Assembly: GCA_021325095.1 (NCBI GenBank)
Contig: JAJPHV010000057.1
Location: 62,001-126,000 of the forward strand
Length of the DNA: 64,000 nucleotides
Reading direction: 5' to 3'
Source: Chloroflexota bacterium
Lineage (GTDB): Bacteria; Chloroflexota; Anaerolineae; Aggregatilineales; UBA2796
Shown: positions 43,651 through 53,077 of the stretch, in pieces
Numbering within the stretch: the first letter of the stretch is position 1
How the letters are laid out: every line of letters begins with the position of its first letter
The notes under the pieces: model-generated
What the model saw: the letters and a program-made list of their open reading frames with translations, nothing else
What the model was told of the DNA's origin: nothing
Databases searched by the model: none
Program-made: the position numbers and the translations under genes

Positions 43651-44745
43651 TTGACAGCCGAGATGACTACCAGTACCGAGACACGCCGGGCAGCAGCGCT
43701 CGCTGCTTCACCAGCCCAACCTGACCTTGAAGCCACGCGGCCCTCACGCTCGGCTTCGCAAAAATATGCGGTGGGCGTCTATGGCGCAACAGGCTACACC
43801 GGGCAGGTCTTGATGAGCCTGCTGTCGCGCCACCCGAATGCGCAGGTCATTTTCGCCACATCGGAGAGTTCTAGGGAAACCGCCGAAGGGCTGGAACTTG
43901 TGCCCGCCGCGGAAGCGCCGCTCGACTCGGCGGACGTGGTGTTCCTGTGCCTGCCGCATGGCACGTCCGGCGCACTGGCGGCGAAGGCGGTGGCGGCGGG
44001 CGTCCGGGCCATTGATCTCTCCGCCGATCTGCGGCTGGACAGCCCCGAAGTTTACCAGCAGTGGTACAAGCACGAACACCCGGCCCCGCATCTGCTCCCC
44101 GCCCCGTTTGGTCTGCCCGAAATCAACCGCCACAATTTGATCAATGCCAAGTGGGTTGCCAACCCTGGCTGCCACGTCACGGCCACACTGCTGGCGCTCT
44201 ATCCGCTGGCGAGGGCGGGCGCGCTGACCACCGCCCCGGTCATTGCCGACACCAAAACAGGCGTATCGGGCGCGGGCAAATCGCTCAAGCTGGATTCGAT
44301 GTTTGTGGAGGTCTACGGCGACGTGAAGCCCTACAACATTGGCCGCACGCATCGGCACGTGCCGGAGATCGAGCAGGAACTGCGCAAGTTGCAACCGGAC
44401 GTTGGCCCGCTGATCTTTGCGCCGCACCTCGTCCCCGTTGATGTGGGCCTGCTGGCGACGGTCTACGCACGGCTCAAGCCGGGGTGGACGCTGGCGCGCG
44501 TTCGGGAAGCCTTCGAGACGGCCTACGCGGGCGAACCGCTGGTCGAGGTGCTGCCCGCTGGAAGGGTGGCCCGCTTCAACGACGTGGCCCGCAAAAACAA
44601 CGCCGTGATCGGCATCAGCGAGGGCGCGGGCGACACGGTGATCATCACCTCCGCCATTGATAATCTGCGCAAGGGCGCGGCCAGCCAGGCTGTCCAGAAC
44701 TTCAACCTGATGATGGGGCTGCCGGAGACGGCGGGGCTGCTGTAG
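43651..44745 (+). CDS. argC: N-acetyl-gamma-glutamyl-phosphate reductase
   Basis: Third step of arginine synthesis: NADPH reduction of N-acetylglutamyl phosphate. The 364-residue protein has the NADP motif YGATGYTGQ and the catalytic Cys174 in WVANPGCHVTA. The N-terminus carries about 35 extra residues (Thr/Ala-rich). TTG at 43651 fits the ribosome site GGAGG 5 bases upstream; ATG at 43663 is 17 bases from it. First gene of the arg cluster. Confidence 0.95.
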   Translation: MTAEMTTSTETRRAAALAASPAQPDLEATRPSRSASQKYAVGVYGATGYTGQVLMSLLSRHPNAQVIFATSESSRETAEGLELVPAAEAPLDSADVVFLCLPHGTSGALAAKAVAAGVRAIDLSADLRLDSPEVYQQWYKHEHPAPHLLPAPFGLPEINRHNLINAKWVANPGCHVTATLLALYPLARAGALTTAPVIADTKTGVSGAGKSLKLDSMFVEVYGDVKPYNIGRTHRHVPEIEQELRKLQPDVGPLIFAPHLVPVDVGLLATVYARLKPGWTLARVREAFETAYAGEPLVEVLPAGRVARFNDVARKNNAVIGISEGAGDTVIITSAIDNLRKGAASQAVQNFNLMMGLPETAGLL

Positions 44746-44756
44746 ACAGAACCAGA

Positions 44757-45021
44757 TGAACACTTCCGCCCTGATGACGGTTCGCCAGTTTGAAGAACTC
44801 ACGATCAATGCCTGGCCGTCGCTGCAAACCTGCTGCTATGATGGCTGGATACTGCGTTTCGCCAGAGGCTACACCCGCCGCGCCAATTCCGTATATCCTT
44901 TGTATGACTCGACGATAATGAAGCGGCGATCAGGCTCTATCGCAGTTTGGATTTTCGTGAAGCATACGACTACTGGTATCGAGTCCGGCAAACCAGCATT
45001 GACATGCGGCATGCATTCTGA
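44757..45021 (+). pseudogene. decayed GNAT acetyltransferase
   Basis: The first 50 codons or so read RQFEELTINAWPSLQTCCYD, GWILRFARGYTRRANSV, which matches the N-terminus of a GNAT acetyltransferase. In the next frame, from about 44917, the DNA reads NEAAIRLYRSLDFREAYDYW then YRVRQTS to a stop at 45019-45021, the usual GNAT C-terminus. The central acetyl-CoA domain of perhaps 170 residues is missing and the two ends are in different frames, so this is an internal deletion with frameshift. It sits between argC and argB, whose start lies 12 bases after the old stop. Confidence 0.8.
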
Positions 45022-45033
45022 ATCCGGGGTGTT

Positions 45034-45777
45034 ATGATCAACGTACTCAAAATCGGCGGCAACCAGTTAGACGATCCGGCCTTCATCGCAGGCATGGCGC
45101 AGGTCGTGCGGCGCATGGCCGAACCGCCCGTGATCGTGCATGGCGGCGGCAAGGCCATCAAGGCGCTGCAACAGAAACTGGGCATTCAGACGCGCACCAT
45201 TGGTGGGCTGCGCGTGACCGACGCGGAAACGCTGGAACTGGTCGTCATGGTGTTGTGCGGCCTCTCGAACAGTGCGCTGGTGGCGGCGCTGGTCAATGCA
45301 GGCGTGGAGGCGCAGGGCTTCAACGGCGCGGATCGCGGCCTTCTGCGCGCCCGGCAGATGACCCACCCCGACGGCGACCTGGGCCGTGTCGGTCAGATCG
45401 TGGCCGTGCGCGGTGATGTGATCCGTGAGGTGCTGACGGCGAAGATTGTGCCGGTCATTGCGCCGGTCTCGCTGGGTGAGGATGGCGGCTTCTACAACGT
45501 GAATGCTGATCAGGCGGCGGGTGCAATCGCGGCGGGCATCGGCGCCGAACAGGTCGTGTTCCTGACGGACGTACCGGGCGTGCTGCACGACGGCCAGGGC
45601 CTGGATCGGGTGACGCAGGCTGATGCGCGCCAGTTGATCGCGGCAGGTGTGGCAAAAGATGGCATGGCTGTTAAGCTCGAAGCGGCATTGAACGCGCTGT
45701 CGGGCGGCGTGCAGCGGGCCGTGATCACGAATTTGGACGGGTTGGAACGGGGCATCGGAACGGTGGTTTCGATGTGA
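45034..45777 (+). CDS. argB: acetylglutamate kinase
   Basis: Phosphorylates N-acetylglutamate with ATP. The 247-residue amino-acid-kinase-fold protein has LKIGGN, VHGGGKAI and FLTDVPGVLHDG. It is short and lacks the N-terminal helix of arginine-inhibited hexameric enzymes, so it may not be feedback-inhibited. A LysZ-like activity is less likely, because argJ is present in the cluster. The start ATG gives MINVLKIGG. Confidence 0.9.
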   Translation: MINVLKIGGNQLDDPAFIAGMAQVVRRMAEPPVIVHGGGKAIKALQQKLGIQTRTIGGLRVTDAETLELVVMVLCGLSNSALVAALVNAGVEAQGFNGADRGLLRARQMTHPDGDLGRVGQIVAVRGDVIREVLTAKIVPVIAPVSLGEDGGFYNVNADQAAGAIAAGIGAEQVVFLTDVPGVLHDGQGLDRVTQADARQLIAAGVAKDGMAVKLEAALNALSGGVQRAVITNLDGLERGIGTVVSM

Positions 45778-46057
45778 TTGACCTCATCTCCTGACTCCCT
45801 CTCCAACTGGAGAAGGGGAACCGGACGGCACTGAGGTTGAGTATTAGCCCCAATACCTTTTAGATAAGGATGTGAGGGGCTGTAGTTTACCTCACCCCCA
45901 ACCCCTCTCCACCTTGTGGAGAGGGGAGTCTGGACGGGTCGATTACCCCTCGCTGCGCAGCGGAGCGGGGGTCAGGGGGTGAGGTCAATCTCCTTAACTT
46001 AAGGGTATTGGTATTAGCTCCCCTCTCCACCTTGTGGAGAGGGGTTGGGGGTGAGGC
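45778..46057. repeat. nested family B palindromic repeats
   Basis: The 297-bp gap between argB and argD is almost all repeat. An outer unit opens with GACCTCATCTCCTGACTCC (45780) and closes with GTTGGGGGTGAGG (about 46055). Inside it lies a full inner unit from 45890 (CCTCACCCCCAACCCCTCTC) to 45985 (GGGGGTGAGGTCA), flanked by related inverted words CCAATACCTTTTAGATAAGG and CTTAACTTAAGGGTATTGG. It looks like one element inserted into another. Confidence 0.65.
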
Positions 46058-46074
46058 TATCAACAGGAGGCATG

Positions 46075-47277
46075 ATGGACATTCAACAGGAATTGGCGGC
46101 GGCGCAGATCATTGCAGCCGAACACGCCCACGTGATGCAGACCTACAAACGCGGCCCGATGGTGCTCTCGCACGGGCAGGGCATGTCCGTCTGGGACACG
46201 GACGGCAAGGAATACCTGGACTTTATGGCCGGGATCGCCGTCGATGCGCTTGGGCACAGCGATCCGGGCGTGGTGGCGGCCATCAACGCCCAGGCGGGCA
46301 AGCTGATCCACACCAGCAACCTGTACCATACCATTCCGCAGGTACAGTTAGCCGAAAAGCTGACGGCCAACAGCTTTGCCGACAAGGTGTTCTTTACCAA
46401 CTCTGGCACAGAATCCAATGAGGGCGCGATCAAGTTCGCCCGCAAGTTCGGCAAAGTACATGGCGGCGAGGATAAGTTCGAGATCGTGTGCTTCGATCAC
46501 GCTTTTCACGGGCGGGCTATCGGCGCGCTGTCGCTGACGCCCAAAGAAGCCTATCAGGCCCCGTTCCGCCCGCTGATGCCCGGCGTGGTTGTCGCGCCCT
46601 TCAACAGCGTGGCGGGTCTAAACTCGGCCATCACCGAAAAGACCTGTGCCGTCTTTGTCGAGCCGGTACAGGGCGAGGGCGGCGTGTATCCCGCCACGCC
46701 GGAATTCCTGCGGGCGCTGCGTGCCCGCTGCGACGAGGTGGGCGCGCTGCTGGTCTTCGATGAGGTGCAGTGCGGATTGGGGCGGACAGGCGACCTGTGG
46801 GCACACACGGCCAGCGGCATCACGCCCGACATCATGACGCTGGCGAAGCCATTGGCGGGCGGCCTGCCCATCGGCGCGATTCTGGCGACGGATCGGGTGG
46901 CGTCAGTCATGAACCCCGGCGAGCACGGCAGCACTTTCGCGGGCGGCCCGTTGGTCACGGCAGTGGCCTCCTACGTCTTTGACCGGATCAATGATCCGGC
47001 CTTCCTGGGGCACGTCCGGGAAGTGGGGCAGTATCTGCGTGAGCGGCTGGAAGAGATCAACAGCCCGCATATTCAAGAGGTGCGCGGGCGCGGCCTGATG
47101 CTCGGCGTCGAAATGGATATTGAAAGCAGTACCGTGATCACGAAGGGCTACGAACATGGCCTGATGCTGGTCGGGGCGGGGCCGAACGTGCTGCGGCTCG
47201 TGCCACCGCTGATCGTGGAAAAGTCTCATATCGATGTCTTTGCCGAACGGTTGACGGCGATCCTGGCGGAGATCTGA
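46075..47277 (+). CDS. argD: acetylornithine aminotransferase
   Basis: PLP-dependent class III aminotransferase of 400 residues that converts N-acetylglutamate semialdehyde to N-acetylornithine. The PLP Lys258 is in TLAKPLAGGLPIGA, and FDEVQCGLGRTG and NSGTESNEGAIKFAR are present. AGGAGG at 46065-46070 favours ATG at 46075 over the ATG at 46072. Confidence 0.95.
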   Translation: MDIQQELAAAQIIAAEHAHVMQTYKRGPMVLSHGQGMSVWDTDGKEYLDFMAGIAVDALGHSDPGVVAAINAQAGKLIHTSNLYHTIPQVQLAEKLTANSFADKVFFTNSGTESNEGAIKFARKFGKVHGGEDKFEIVCFDHAFHGRAIGALSLTPKEAYQAPFRPLMPGVVVAPFNSVAGLNSAITEKTCAVFVEPVQGEGGVYPATPEFLRALRARCDEVGALLVFDEVQCGLGRTGDLWAHTASGITPDIMTLAKPLAGGLPIGAILATDRVASVMNPGEHGSTFAGGPLVTAVASYVFDRINDPAFLGHVREVGQYLRERLEEINSPHIQEVRGRGLMLGVEMDIESSTVITKGYEHGLMLVGAGPNVLRLVPPLIVEKSHIDVFAERLTAILAEI

Positions 47278-47283
47278 GCCTCT

Positions 47284-47661
47284 ATGCCCATCACGCTCGA
47301 ACTGCGCGAAAACAACCAGGTGTTTTACTGGGTCTTCTCCGACCCATGGAGCGTTGCCGACTTGCTGCCCCTCAGCAAGCAGGTGCGCGCCCACTTCGAC
47401 AGTACGAGCCACAGGACGCATACGCTTGCCAACTTACGGCAAACGCGCCATCTGCCCTCCAATTTGCTGCGCATCCGCGAGATTGGAACCTGGGATCATC
47501 CCAACAGCGGGCAGCTTGTGGTGGTCGGCGCGCCCGCCTTCGCCAAAACGATGCTGGAATTGATCGGGCGCCTGGTGCGGTTTGACCGGACACACTTTTA
47601 CGAATCGGAAGAAGCAGCCTGGGCTTTTCTGCGCCGGGCCATTGCACAAGACAAAGGATAA
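47284..47661 (+). CDS. conserved small protein, STAS-like, between argD and argG
   Basis: A 125-residue soluble protein with alternating strands and helices (ITLELRENNQVFYWVFSDPW at the start, LELIGRLVRFDRTHFYESEE near the end), similar in outline to STAS/SpoIIAA-like folds. No catalytic motif is seen. It is co-directional, with 6-bp gaps on both sides, so it belongs to the arg operon. The function is unknown. Confidence 0.7.
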   Translation: MPITLELRENNQVFYWVFSDPWSVADLLPLSKQVRAHFDSTSHRTHTLANLRQTRHLPSNLLRIREIGTWDHPNSGQLVVVGAPAFAKTMLELIGRLVRFDRTHFYESEEAAWAFLRRAIAQDKG

Positions 47662-47667
47662 GGAAGC

Positions 47668-48933
47668 GTGAGCCAGCAATACAAAAAAGTCGTGCTCGCC
47701 TACAGCGGCGGGCTGGATACCTCGGTCATCGTCCCCTGGTTGATCGAGACCTACGGCGTGGAAGTGATCTGCTTCACCGCCGACCTGGGCCAGGGCGAAG
47801 AACTGGACGGCCTGGAAGCCAAAGCGAAGGCCAGCGGCGCCAGCAAACTCATTATCCGCGATCTACGCCAGGAGTTCCTGACCGATTTCGTCTTCCCGAC
47901 GATGCGCGCCGGGGCCATCTACGAGCGGGAATACCTGCTCGGCACGTCCTTCGCCCGCCCGCTGATCGCGCTGCACATGGTGGATGTAGCCGAAGCCGAA
48001 GGCGCAGATGCCGTCGCGCACGGCTGCACGGGCAAGGGCAACGACCAGGTGCGCTTTGAGGTGTCGGTCATGGCGCTCAACCCCAAGCTGGGCATTATCG
48101 CCCCCTGGCGCGACGACAAGTGGACGATCCGCAGCCGTGAGGACGCCATCGCCTACGCCGAAAAGCACAAGGTCCCGGTCTCGGCCACGCTCAAGTCGAT
48201 CTACAGCCGGGATCGCAACCTGTTCCACATGAGTCACGAGGGCGGGCCGCTTGAAAACCCCTGGACAAAACCCGAAGAGTCGATGTTCGTGCTGACGACC
48301 AGCCCGCAGAACGCGCCTGACCAGGTGGAAACGATAGAGATCAGCTTCGAGGCGGGCTGCCCGACGGCGCTCAACGGCACGCCGATGGAACCGCTCGAAC
48401 TGTTCATGAAGCTGAACGAACTGGGCGGCAAGCACGGCATCGGGCGCGTCGATCTGGTCGAGAACCGGCTGGTCGGCATGAAGTCACACGGCGTGTACGA
48501 GACGCCTGGAGGCACGATTCTGTACAAGGCGCACCAGACGCTCGAAAGCATTTGCCTGGATAAAGCCACGCTGCACCAGAAGCTGCAACTGGCGCTCAAG
48601 TACGCCGAACTGGTCTACAACGGCCAGTGGTTCAGCACCCTGCGCGAGTCGATTGACGCCTTTGTGGACGTGACGCAGCGCAACGTGACAGGCGACGTGC
48701 GGCTCGATCTGTACAAGGGCAACGTGATCGTGACCGGGCGGCGCTCGCCCAAGAGCCTGTACCGTGAGGATTACGCCTCGTTCGGCCAGATGGACATCTA
48801 CAACCAGAAGGATGCCGAAGGGTTCATCCACCTCTTTGGCCTGCCCAACAAGGTCGAGGCGCTGCTGGCGCTGGATGGCGGCGGCGTCAGCCCGTACCGC
48901 CAGCCGGACTACAACAAGATCAAGCGGGACTGA
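47668..48933 (+). CDS. argG: argininosuccinate synthase
   Basis: ATP-dependent condensation of citrulline and aspartate. The 421-residue protein begins with the N-type ATP pyrophosphatase loop AYSGGLDTS (11-19) and contains [14 protein letters not shown] and [20 protein letters not shown]. The length fits the family. The start is GTG, with AAGGA upstream. Confidence 0.95.
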   Translation: MSQQYKKVVLAYSGGLDTSVIVPWLIETYGVEVICFTADLGQGEELDGLEAKAKASGASKLIIRDLRQEFLTDFVFPTMRAGAIYEREYLLGTSFARPLIALHMVDVAEAEGADAVAHGCTGKGNDQVRFEVSVMALNPKLGIIAPWRDDKWTIRSREDAIAYAEKHKVPVSATLKSIYSRDRNLFHMSHEGGPLENPWTKPEESMFVLTTSPQNAPDQVETIEISFEAGCPTALNGTPMEPLELFMKLNELGGKHGIGRVDLVENRLVGMKSHGVYETPGGTILYKAHQTLESICLDKATLHQKLQLALKYAELVYNGQWFSTLRESIDAFVDVTQRNVTGDVRLDLYKGNVIVTGRRSPKSLYREDYASFGQMDIYNQKDAEGFIHLFGLPNKVEALLALDGGGVSPYRQPDYNKIKRD

Positions 48934-48944
48934 ATCGGTGCTTT

Positions 48945-49110
48945 GCCCGGCGCTAAAGCACCGGGCTGAATCAACGAAGCCCGCTGAAGCGGGCTAAACA
49001 GCCAGCAGAGGAGCACAGATCATATTGCTCAGGTGCTTTGGGGATGTCGTGATTTGTCTTCAGCCCCGCAGGGACTTTGTAATCTCAGCCCTGCGGCTTC
49101 AGCCCAGGGC
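48945..49110. repeat. interspersed palindromic repeat, family A, copy 2
   Basis: Begins GCCCGGCGCTAAAGCACCGG, GCTGAATCAAC, as at 16405, then the hairpin AGCCCGCTGAAGCGGGCT, a spacer, and a second part ending GGCTTCAGCCCAGGGC as in copy 1. It occupies the argG-argJ gap and abuts the argJ ribosome site AAGGAG. Confidence 0.8.
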
Positions 49111-49131
49111 GAAAGGAGCATTACGAACCGC

Positions 49132-50343
49132 ATGACCAACATTGAAAAAAACCTGGAAGTCCGGGACACCATCACCGCTGTCCCCGGCTTCCGCGCCAGC
49201 GCTGTGGACGCCGGACTGCGCAAACTACCCGCGCCCGACCTGGCGCTCATCGTGGCCGATCAACCGTGTACAGCGGCGGGTGTCTTCACCACGAACTACG
49301 TCAAGGCCGCGCCGGTCTTGATCGATCAGGCCCGGCTGGAAGCCAAACCGAATCATATGCGCGCCGTGCTGATCAACGCGGCCTGCGCCAATGCCTGCAC
49401 GGGCGACGAAGGGCTGCGCAATGCAGAACAGTCGGCAGCCTGGGTCGCCGAAGCCATCGGCTGTGCGCCGGACGAGGTACTGGTCATGTCTACGGGTGTG
49501 ATCGGTGTCCAGCTGCCGATGCATAAGCTGCAAAAAGGCATTCCGGCGGCGGCAGCAGCCCTGAGCGAATCGGGCTGGCATGACGCTTCGACGGCGATCA
49601 TGACCACCGACACGCGGCCCAAGCGTTTCAGCGTCAACGTCAACGGCATCCACATCGCCGGGATCGCCAAAGGCGCGGGCATGATCGCGCCCAACATGGC
49701 GACCATGCTCTCCATGATCGCCACCGACGCGGTGATCTCCGTCGAGTTTTTGCGGCGGGCGCTGCGTGAAGCCGTCGAGCAGAGTTTCAACCGGATCGTG
49801 ATTGACGGCGACATGAGCACCAACGACACGGTGCTGCTCTTTGCCAGCGGAGCCAGCGGCAAAACGGTGGGGAAGGATGTGGACTACCACGCCGAATTTT
49901 TGCCCGGCCTGACGGCGGTGTGTAAGGCGCTCTCGCAGGCCATTGTCCACGACGGCGAAGGCGTGACGCGCTTCATCACCCTCAACGTGACGGGCGCGCG
50001 CAGCACTGCGGAGGCCCGGCAGATCGCCAACACCATCGCCATCTCTCCGCTGGTCAAGACGGCCTTTTATGGCGGCGACGCCAACTGGGGCCGCATCATG
50101 ATGGCAGCGGGGCGCGCTGGTGTGAAACTTGACCAGAACAAGCTCTCGCTGTGGTACGACGATCTGCAACTGGTGGCGAACGGCACACCGCTCAATTATG
50201 ATGACGCGCAGGCCAACGCGCGGGCTGCACAGCCCGAAGTGACCGTCCGGCTTGACCTGGGGTTAGGCGACCAGGAAGCGACGATCTGGACGTGCGACCT
50301 CAGCCACGAGTACGTGAGCATCAACGGGCACTACCGCACATGA
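49132..50343 (+). CDS. argJ: bifunctional glutamate N-acetyltransferase / ornithine acetyltransferase
   Basis: Recycles the acetyl group from N-acetylornithine to glutamate. The 403-residue precursor cleaves itself at the motif APNMATML, leaving Thr191 as N-terminal nucleophile; the upstream GAGMIAPN is the oxyanion region. Its presence means the cluster uses the cyclic acetyl pathway. The start is ATG; AAGGAG lies about 15 bases upstream, next to the repeat. Its stop overlaps argH by 4 nt. Confidence 0.95.
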   Translation: MTNIEKNLEVRDTITAVPGFRASAVDAGLRKLPAPDLALIVADQPCTAAGVFTTNYVKAAPVLIDQARLEAKPNHMRAVLINAACANACTGDEGLRNAEQSAAWVAEAIGCAPDEVLVMSTGVIGVQLPMHKLQKGIPAAAAALSESGWHDASTAIMTTDTRPKRFSVNVNGIHIAGIAKGAGMIAPNMATMLSMIATDAVISVEFLRRALREAVEQSFNRIVIDGDMSTNDTVLLFASGASGKTVGKDVDYHAEFLPGLTAVCKALSQAIVHDGEGVTRFITLNVTGARSTAEARQIANTIAISPLVKTAFYGGDANWGRIMMAAGRAGVKLDQNKLSLWYDDLQLVANGTPLNYDDAQANARAAQPEVTVRLDLGLGDQEATIWTCDLSHEYVSINGHYRT

Positions 50344-51737
50344 CCGATCCCCAACCCGGCAAAACACTGTGGGCAGGCCGCTACGAGGCGCAGGCGGCGG
50401 ACTCGCTGCGCAAACTGAGCGACAGCCTGTCCTTCGACAAACGCCTGTACGCCAGTGACATCGTGTGCAGCATCGCCTATGCGCGGGCACTGGCGCGCGC
50501 CGGAATCCTGACGCCGCAGGAAGCGGATACCCTCGCCAATGGGCTGGCTGAGGTTCAGAAGGAATTTGAGAACGGGCGCTTTGTCCCCGCGCCCGGTGAC
50601 GAGGACATCCACACGGCGGTGGAGCGGCGGTTGGGCGAACTGGTGGGCGCAGTGGCCGGTAAGCTGCACACGGGCCGCAGCCGCAACGACCAGGTGGCGA
50701 CGGATACGCGCCACTGGCAGAGGCGCGCCGTCGAGGCGGTCACGGCGCACGTCCTGGCGCTGCAACAGGCCCTGCTCAATCAGGCCAGACAGCACGTCGA
50801 AACGCTCATGCCCGGCTATACTCACGTGCGCGCCGCGCAGCCCATCACGGCGGCGCACTGGCTGTTGAGCTATTTCTGGATGCTGGCCCGCGACGTGAAG
50901 CGGCTCGACGCCTGCCGCGAGTCCACCCTGATCAGCCCGCTCGGATCGGGCGCGCTGGCCGGGACGCCCTACCCGATTGACCGGATGGCGCTGGCACAGT
51001 CGATGGGCTTCACCGGAATCACCGAGAACAGCCTGGATGCCGTTTCGGATCGGGATTTCATCGTCGAGTTTCTGTCCGCTGCTGCGCTGCTGGCCGTTCA
51101 CCTGAGCCGCTTTGCCGAGGACGCGATCCTGTACAGCAGCCCACAGTACGGCTTCATTCACATCGATGAACGCTTTACGACAGGTTCCAGCCTGATGCCG
51201 CAGAAGCAGAACCCGGACGCGCTGGAAATGGCACGCGGCAAGGCGGGCCGCATCGCCGGGCATCTGTCCGGCCTGCTGAACACGTTGAAGGGGCTGCCCT
51301 CCACCTACAACAAGGACTTGCAGGAGGACAAAGAGCCGCTCTTTGACACGGTGGATACGCTCGAAACGCTGCTTCCGGCCCTGACGGGCGTGATCGAGAC
51401 GATGACGTTTGACCCGGCGAAGATGCTGGCGGCGCTGGACGAGGGGATGCTGGCGACGGACGTGGCCGATTACCTGGTGAACAAGGGCGTGCCTTTCCGC
51501 GAGGCGCATGGTATAGTTGGCCGGGCTGTCCGGCATTCGCTGGAAACGAACAGGCCGCTCTCGAAGCTCACCCTTGATGAGTACCACGCCATCAGCCCGG
51601 TGTTCGACTCAGACGTGTACGCGGTGTTCGACTTCGCCAGGTCGGTGGCCCGGCGGAAAGCACCCGGCGGCACTGCGCCCGAAGCCGTGCGCGAACAAAT
51701 GCGGCAGGCCGAAAGCTGGCTTTCCAGGCAAAAGTGA
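50340..51737 (+). CDS. argH: argininosuccinate lyase
   Basis: Last step of arginine synthesis, splitting argininosuccinate to arginine and fumarate. The 465-residue fumarase-superfamily protein has HTGRSRNDQVATD and the signature TGSSLMPQKQNPD with the catalytic Ser near residue 283; the usual KKNPD is KQNPD here. The start overlaps the argJ stop (ATGA), so the two are translationally coupled. It ends the arg cluster; argF and argA are not in the window. Confidence 0.95.
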   Translation: MTDPQPGKTLWAGRYEAQAADSLRKLSDSLSFDKRLYASDIVCSIAYARALARAGILTPQEADTLANGLAEVQKEFENGRFVPAPGDEDIHTAVERRLGELVGAVAGKLHTGRSRNDQVATDTRHWQRRAVEAVTAHVLALQQALLNQARQHVETLMPGYTHVRAAQPITAAHWLLSYFWMLARDVKRLDACRESTLISPLGSGALAGTPYPIDRMALAQSMGFTGITENSLDAVSDRDFIVEFLSAAALLAVHLSRFAEDAILYSSPQYGFIHIDERFTTGSSLMPQKQNPDALEMARGKAGRIAGHLSGLLNTLKGLPSTYNKDLQEDKEPLFDTVDTLETLLPALTGVIETMTFDPAKMLAALDEGMLATDVADYLVNKGVPFREAHGIVGRAVRHSLETNRPLSKLTLDEYHAISPVFDSDVYAVFDFARSVARRKAPGGTAPEAVREQMRQAESWLSRQK

Positions 51738-51772
51738 GTTCTTGAATTTGTTCCCAACCCTGTTAAAGCGAA

Positions 51773-51880
51773 CCTCACCCCCGGCCCCTCTCCGCAAGCA
51801 GAGAGGGGAGTATTGCGATGTACAGTGCCAACCGGTTCCCCCTCTCCACCTTGTGGAGAGGGAGTCAGGGGGTGAGGTCA
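51773..51880. repeat. palindromic repeat, family B, full copy
   Basis: Opens with CCTCACCCCCGGCCCCTCTC and closes with GTCAGGGGGTGAGGTCA, with two inner hairpins (CTCTCCGCAAGCAGAGAG and CTCTCCACCTTGTGGAGAG). It separates argH from the MFS gene. Confidence 0.8.
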
Positions 51881-51893
51881 AGCCCTCATCACT

Positions 51894-53075
51894 ATGAAAA
51901 ACGCGCGACTCATTACCTTTGCCTGCTACGCAGCGTTCATTTCGCTGGGTATGTGCGGGACGCTGCTCGGCCCGACCTTTCAAAGCCTGGCGCAACGTTT
52001 TGAAATTCCACTTGAACAGGCGGGCCTCTTTACGGGCTTCCAGTTTGGAGCCAGCACGCTTGGCGTGATCATCATCGGACGGCTGCTGGATCGGCTGAAT
52101 GCGCGCTACCTGCTGGCGGGCGGTGTGCTGTTCATGGGCGGCGGGCTGCTGGTACTGAGTAACGCGCCCACGCTGCCCGTTGCGCTATTCGGCGCGCTGG
52201 TGCTCGGCCTGGGCTACGGCGCCATCGACGTCAGCCCGAACGTCGTGGTCGCTTCTCTGAACCCTGAGAAAGCCAGTGTGGCCCTGAACGCACTCAACGT
52301 CTTTTTTGGCATCGGCGCGATCATCGGCCCGCAGTTGGTCAACTGGGCGCTCAGTCAACAGAACTTCACGCTGGCCTATACTGCCACCGCCGTTTTCACC
52401 CTGCTGCTGGTCATTCCATTCTCGATGGTCTCCGTCCACGTCCACACGGGGGATCGTTCCGCGCCGCGCGCTGCCATCGGCTGGGTGAGGCTGGTTCCCT
52501 TTGCCGTGCTGCTGTTTATGTATGTCGGCACAGAGGTTGGCTTCGGCAGTTGGATCGTCACCCAGGTGACACAGGTCACGCTGGCGACGGCGGCCATTGG
52601 CACGCTGGCCGCGTCCCTGTTCTGGGTGGGCCTGAGCGCCGGGCGTATCGTTGCCAGCCTGATCTTGCGCTGGCTGACTGACCAGCAGTTGCTGATCATC
52701 TCAATCCTCTTGATCGGTGTGGGTGTGGCGCTGCTGCTGCTTGTGCCGGGGGCGGAAGCAATAGCCATCCTCAGTGCATTTGTGGTTGGCTTCGGCTGCG
52801 GACCGGTCTTCCCGACGGCACTGGCGATGATCAACAACCGCTACCCGGAGGCGCGCGGCACGGCGTCGGGCACGCTGATGGCAATTGGCACAATGGGCGC
52901 GGTACTCCTGCCCTGGTTGCAGGGTCAGGTCGGTGGCGGGCAGAACGGCGGCATGAGTGTGATCCTGGGCGCGGCGATACTCATGCTTGGGATCGTCGTT
53001 GTCATTCAGCGGCAGGCGAGTCCATCGCTGTCTTCGATTGGCGAGAGCCAGTCGAGCGTCGCCAGAGGGCGGTGA
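51894..53075 (+). CDS. MFS transporter
   Basis: A 393-residue inner-membrane protein with about twelve transmembrane helices in two halves; the loop RLLDRLNARY after helix 2 matches the MFS motif A. It resembles the FucP/Gls-type sugar or drug carriers with no clear substrate. The start is ATG 13 bases after the repeat; no good ribosome site is seen, so a GTG in the repeat is conceivable but unlikely. Confidence 0.85.
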   Translation: MKNARLITFACYAAFISLGMCGTLLGPTFQSLAQRFEIPLEQAGLFTGFQFGASTLGVIIIGRLLDRLNARYLLAGGVLFMGGGLLVLSNAPTLPVALFGALVLGLGYGAIDVSPNVVVASLNPEKASVALNALNVFFGIGAIIGPQLVNWALSQQNFTLAYTATAVFTLLLVIPFSMVSVHVHTGDRSAPRAAIGWVRLVPFAVLLFMYVGTEVGFGSWIVTQVTQVTLATAAIGTLAASLFWVGLSAGRIVASLILRWLTDQQLLIISILLIGVGVALLLLVPGAEAIAILSAFVVGFGCGPVFPTALAMINNRYPEARGTASGTLMAIGTMGAVLLPWLQGQVGGGQNGGMSVILGAAILMLGIVVVIQRQASPSLSSIGESQSSVARGR

Positions 53076-53077
53076 AC

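Noticed and set aside
44757-45037. Intact 93-residue protein
   Set aside because: The second half of the frame is nonsense relative to the GNAT C-terminus readable in the neighbouring frame.
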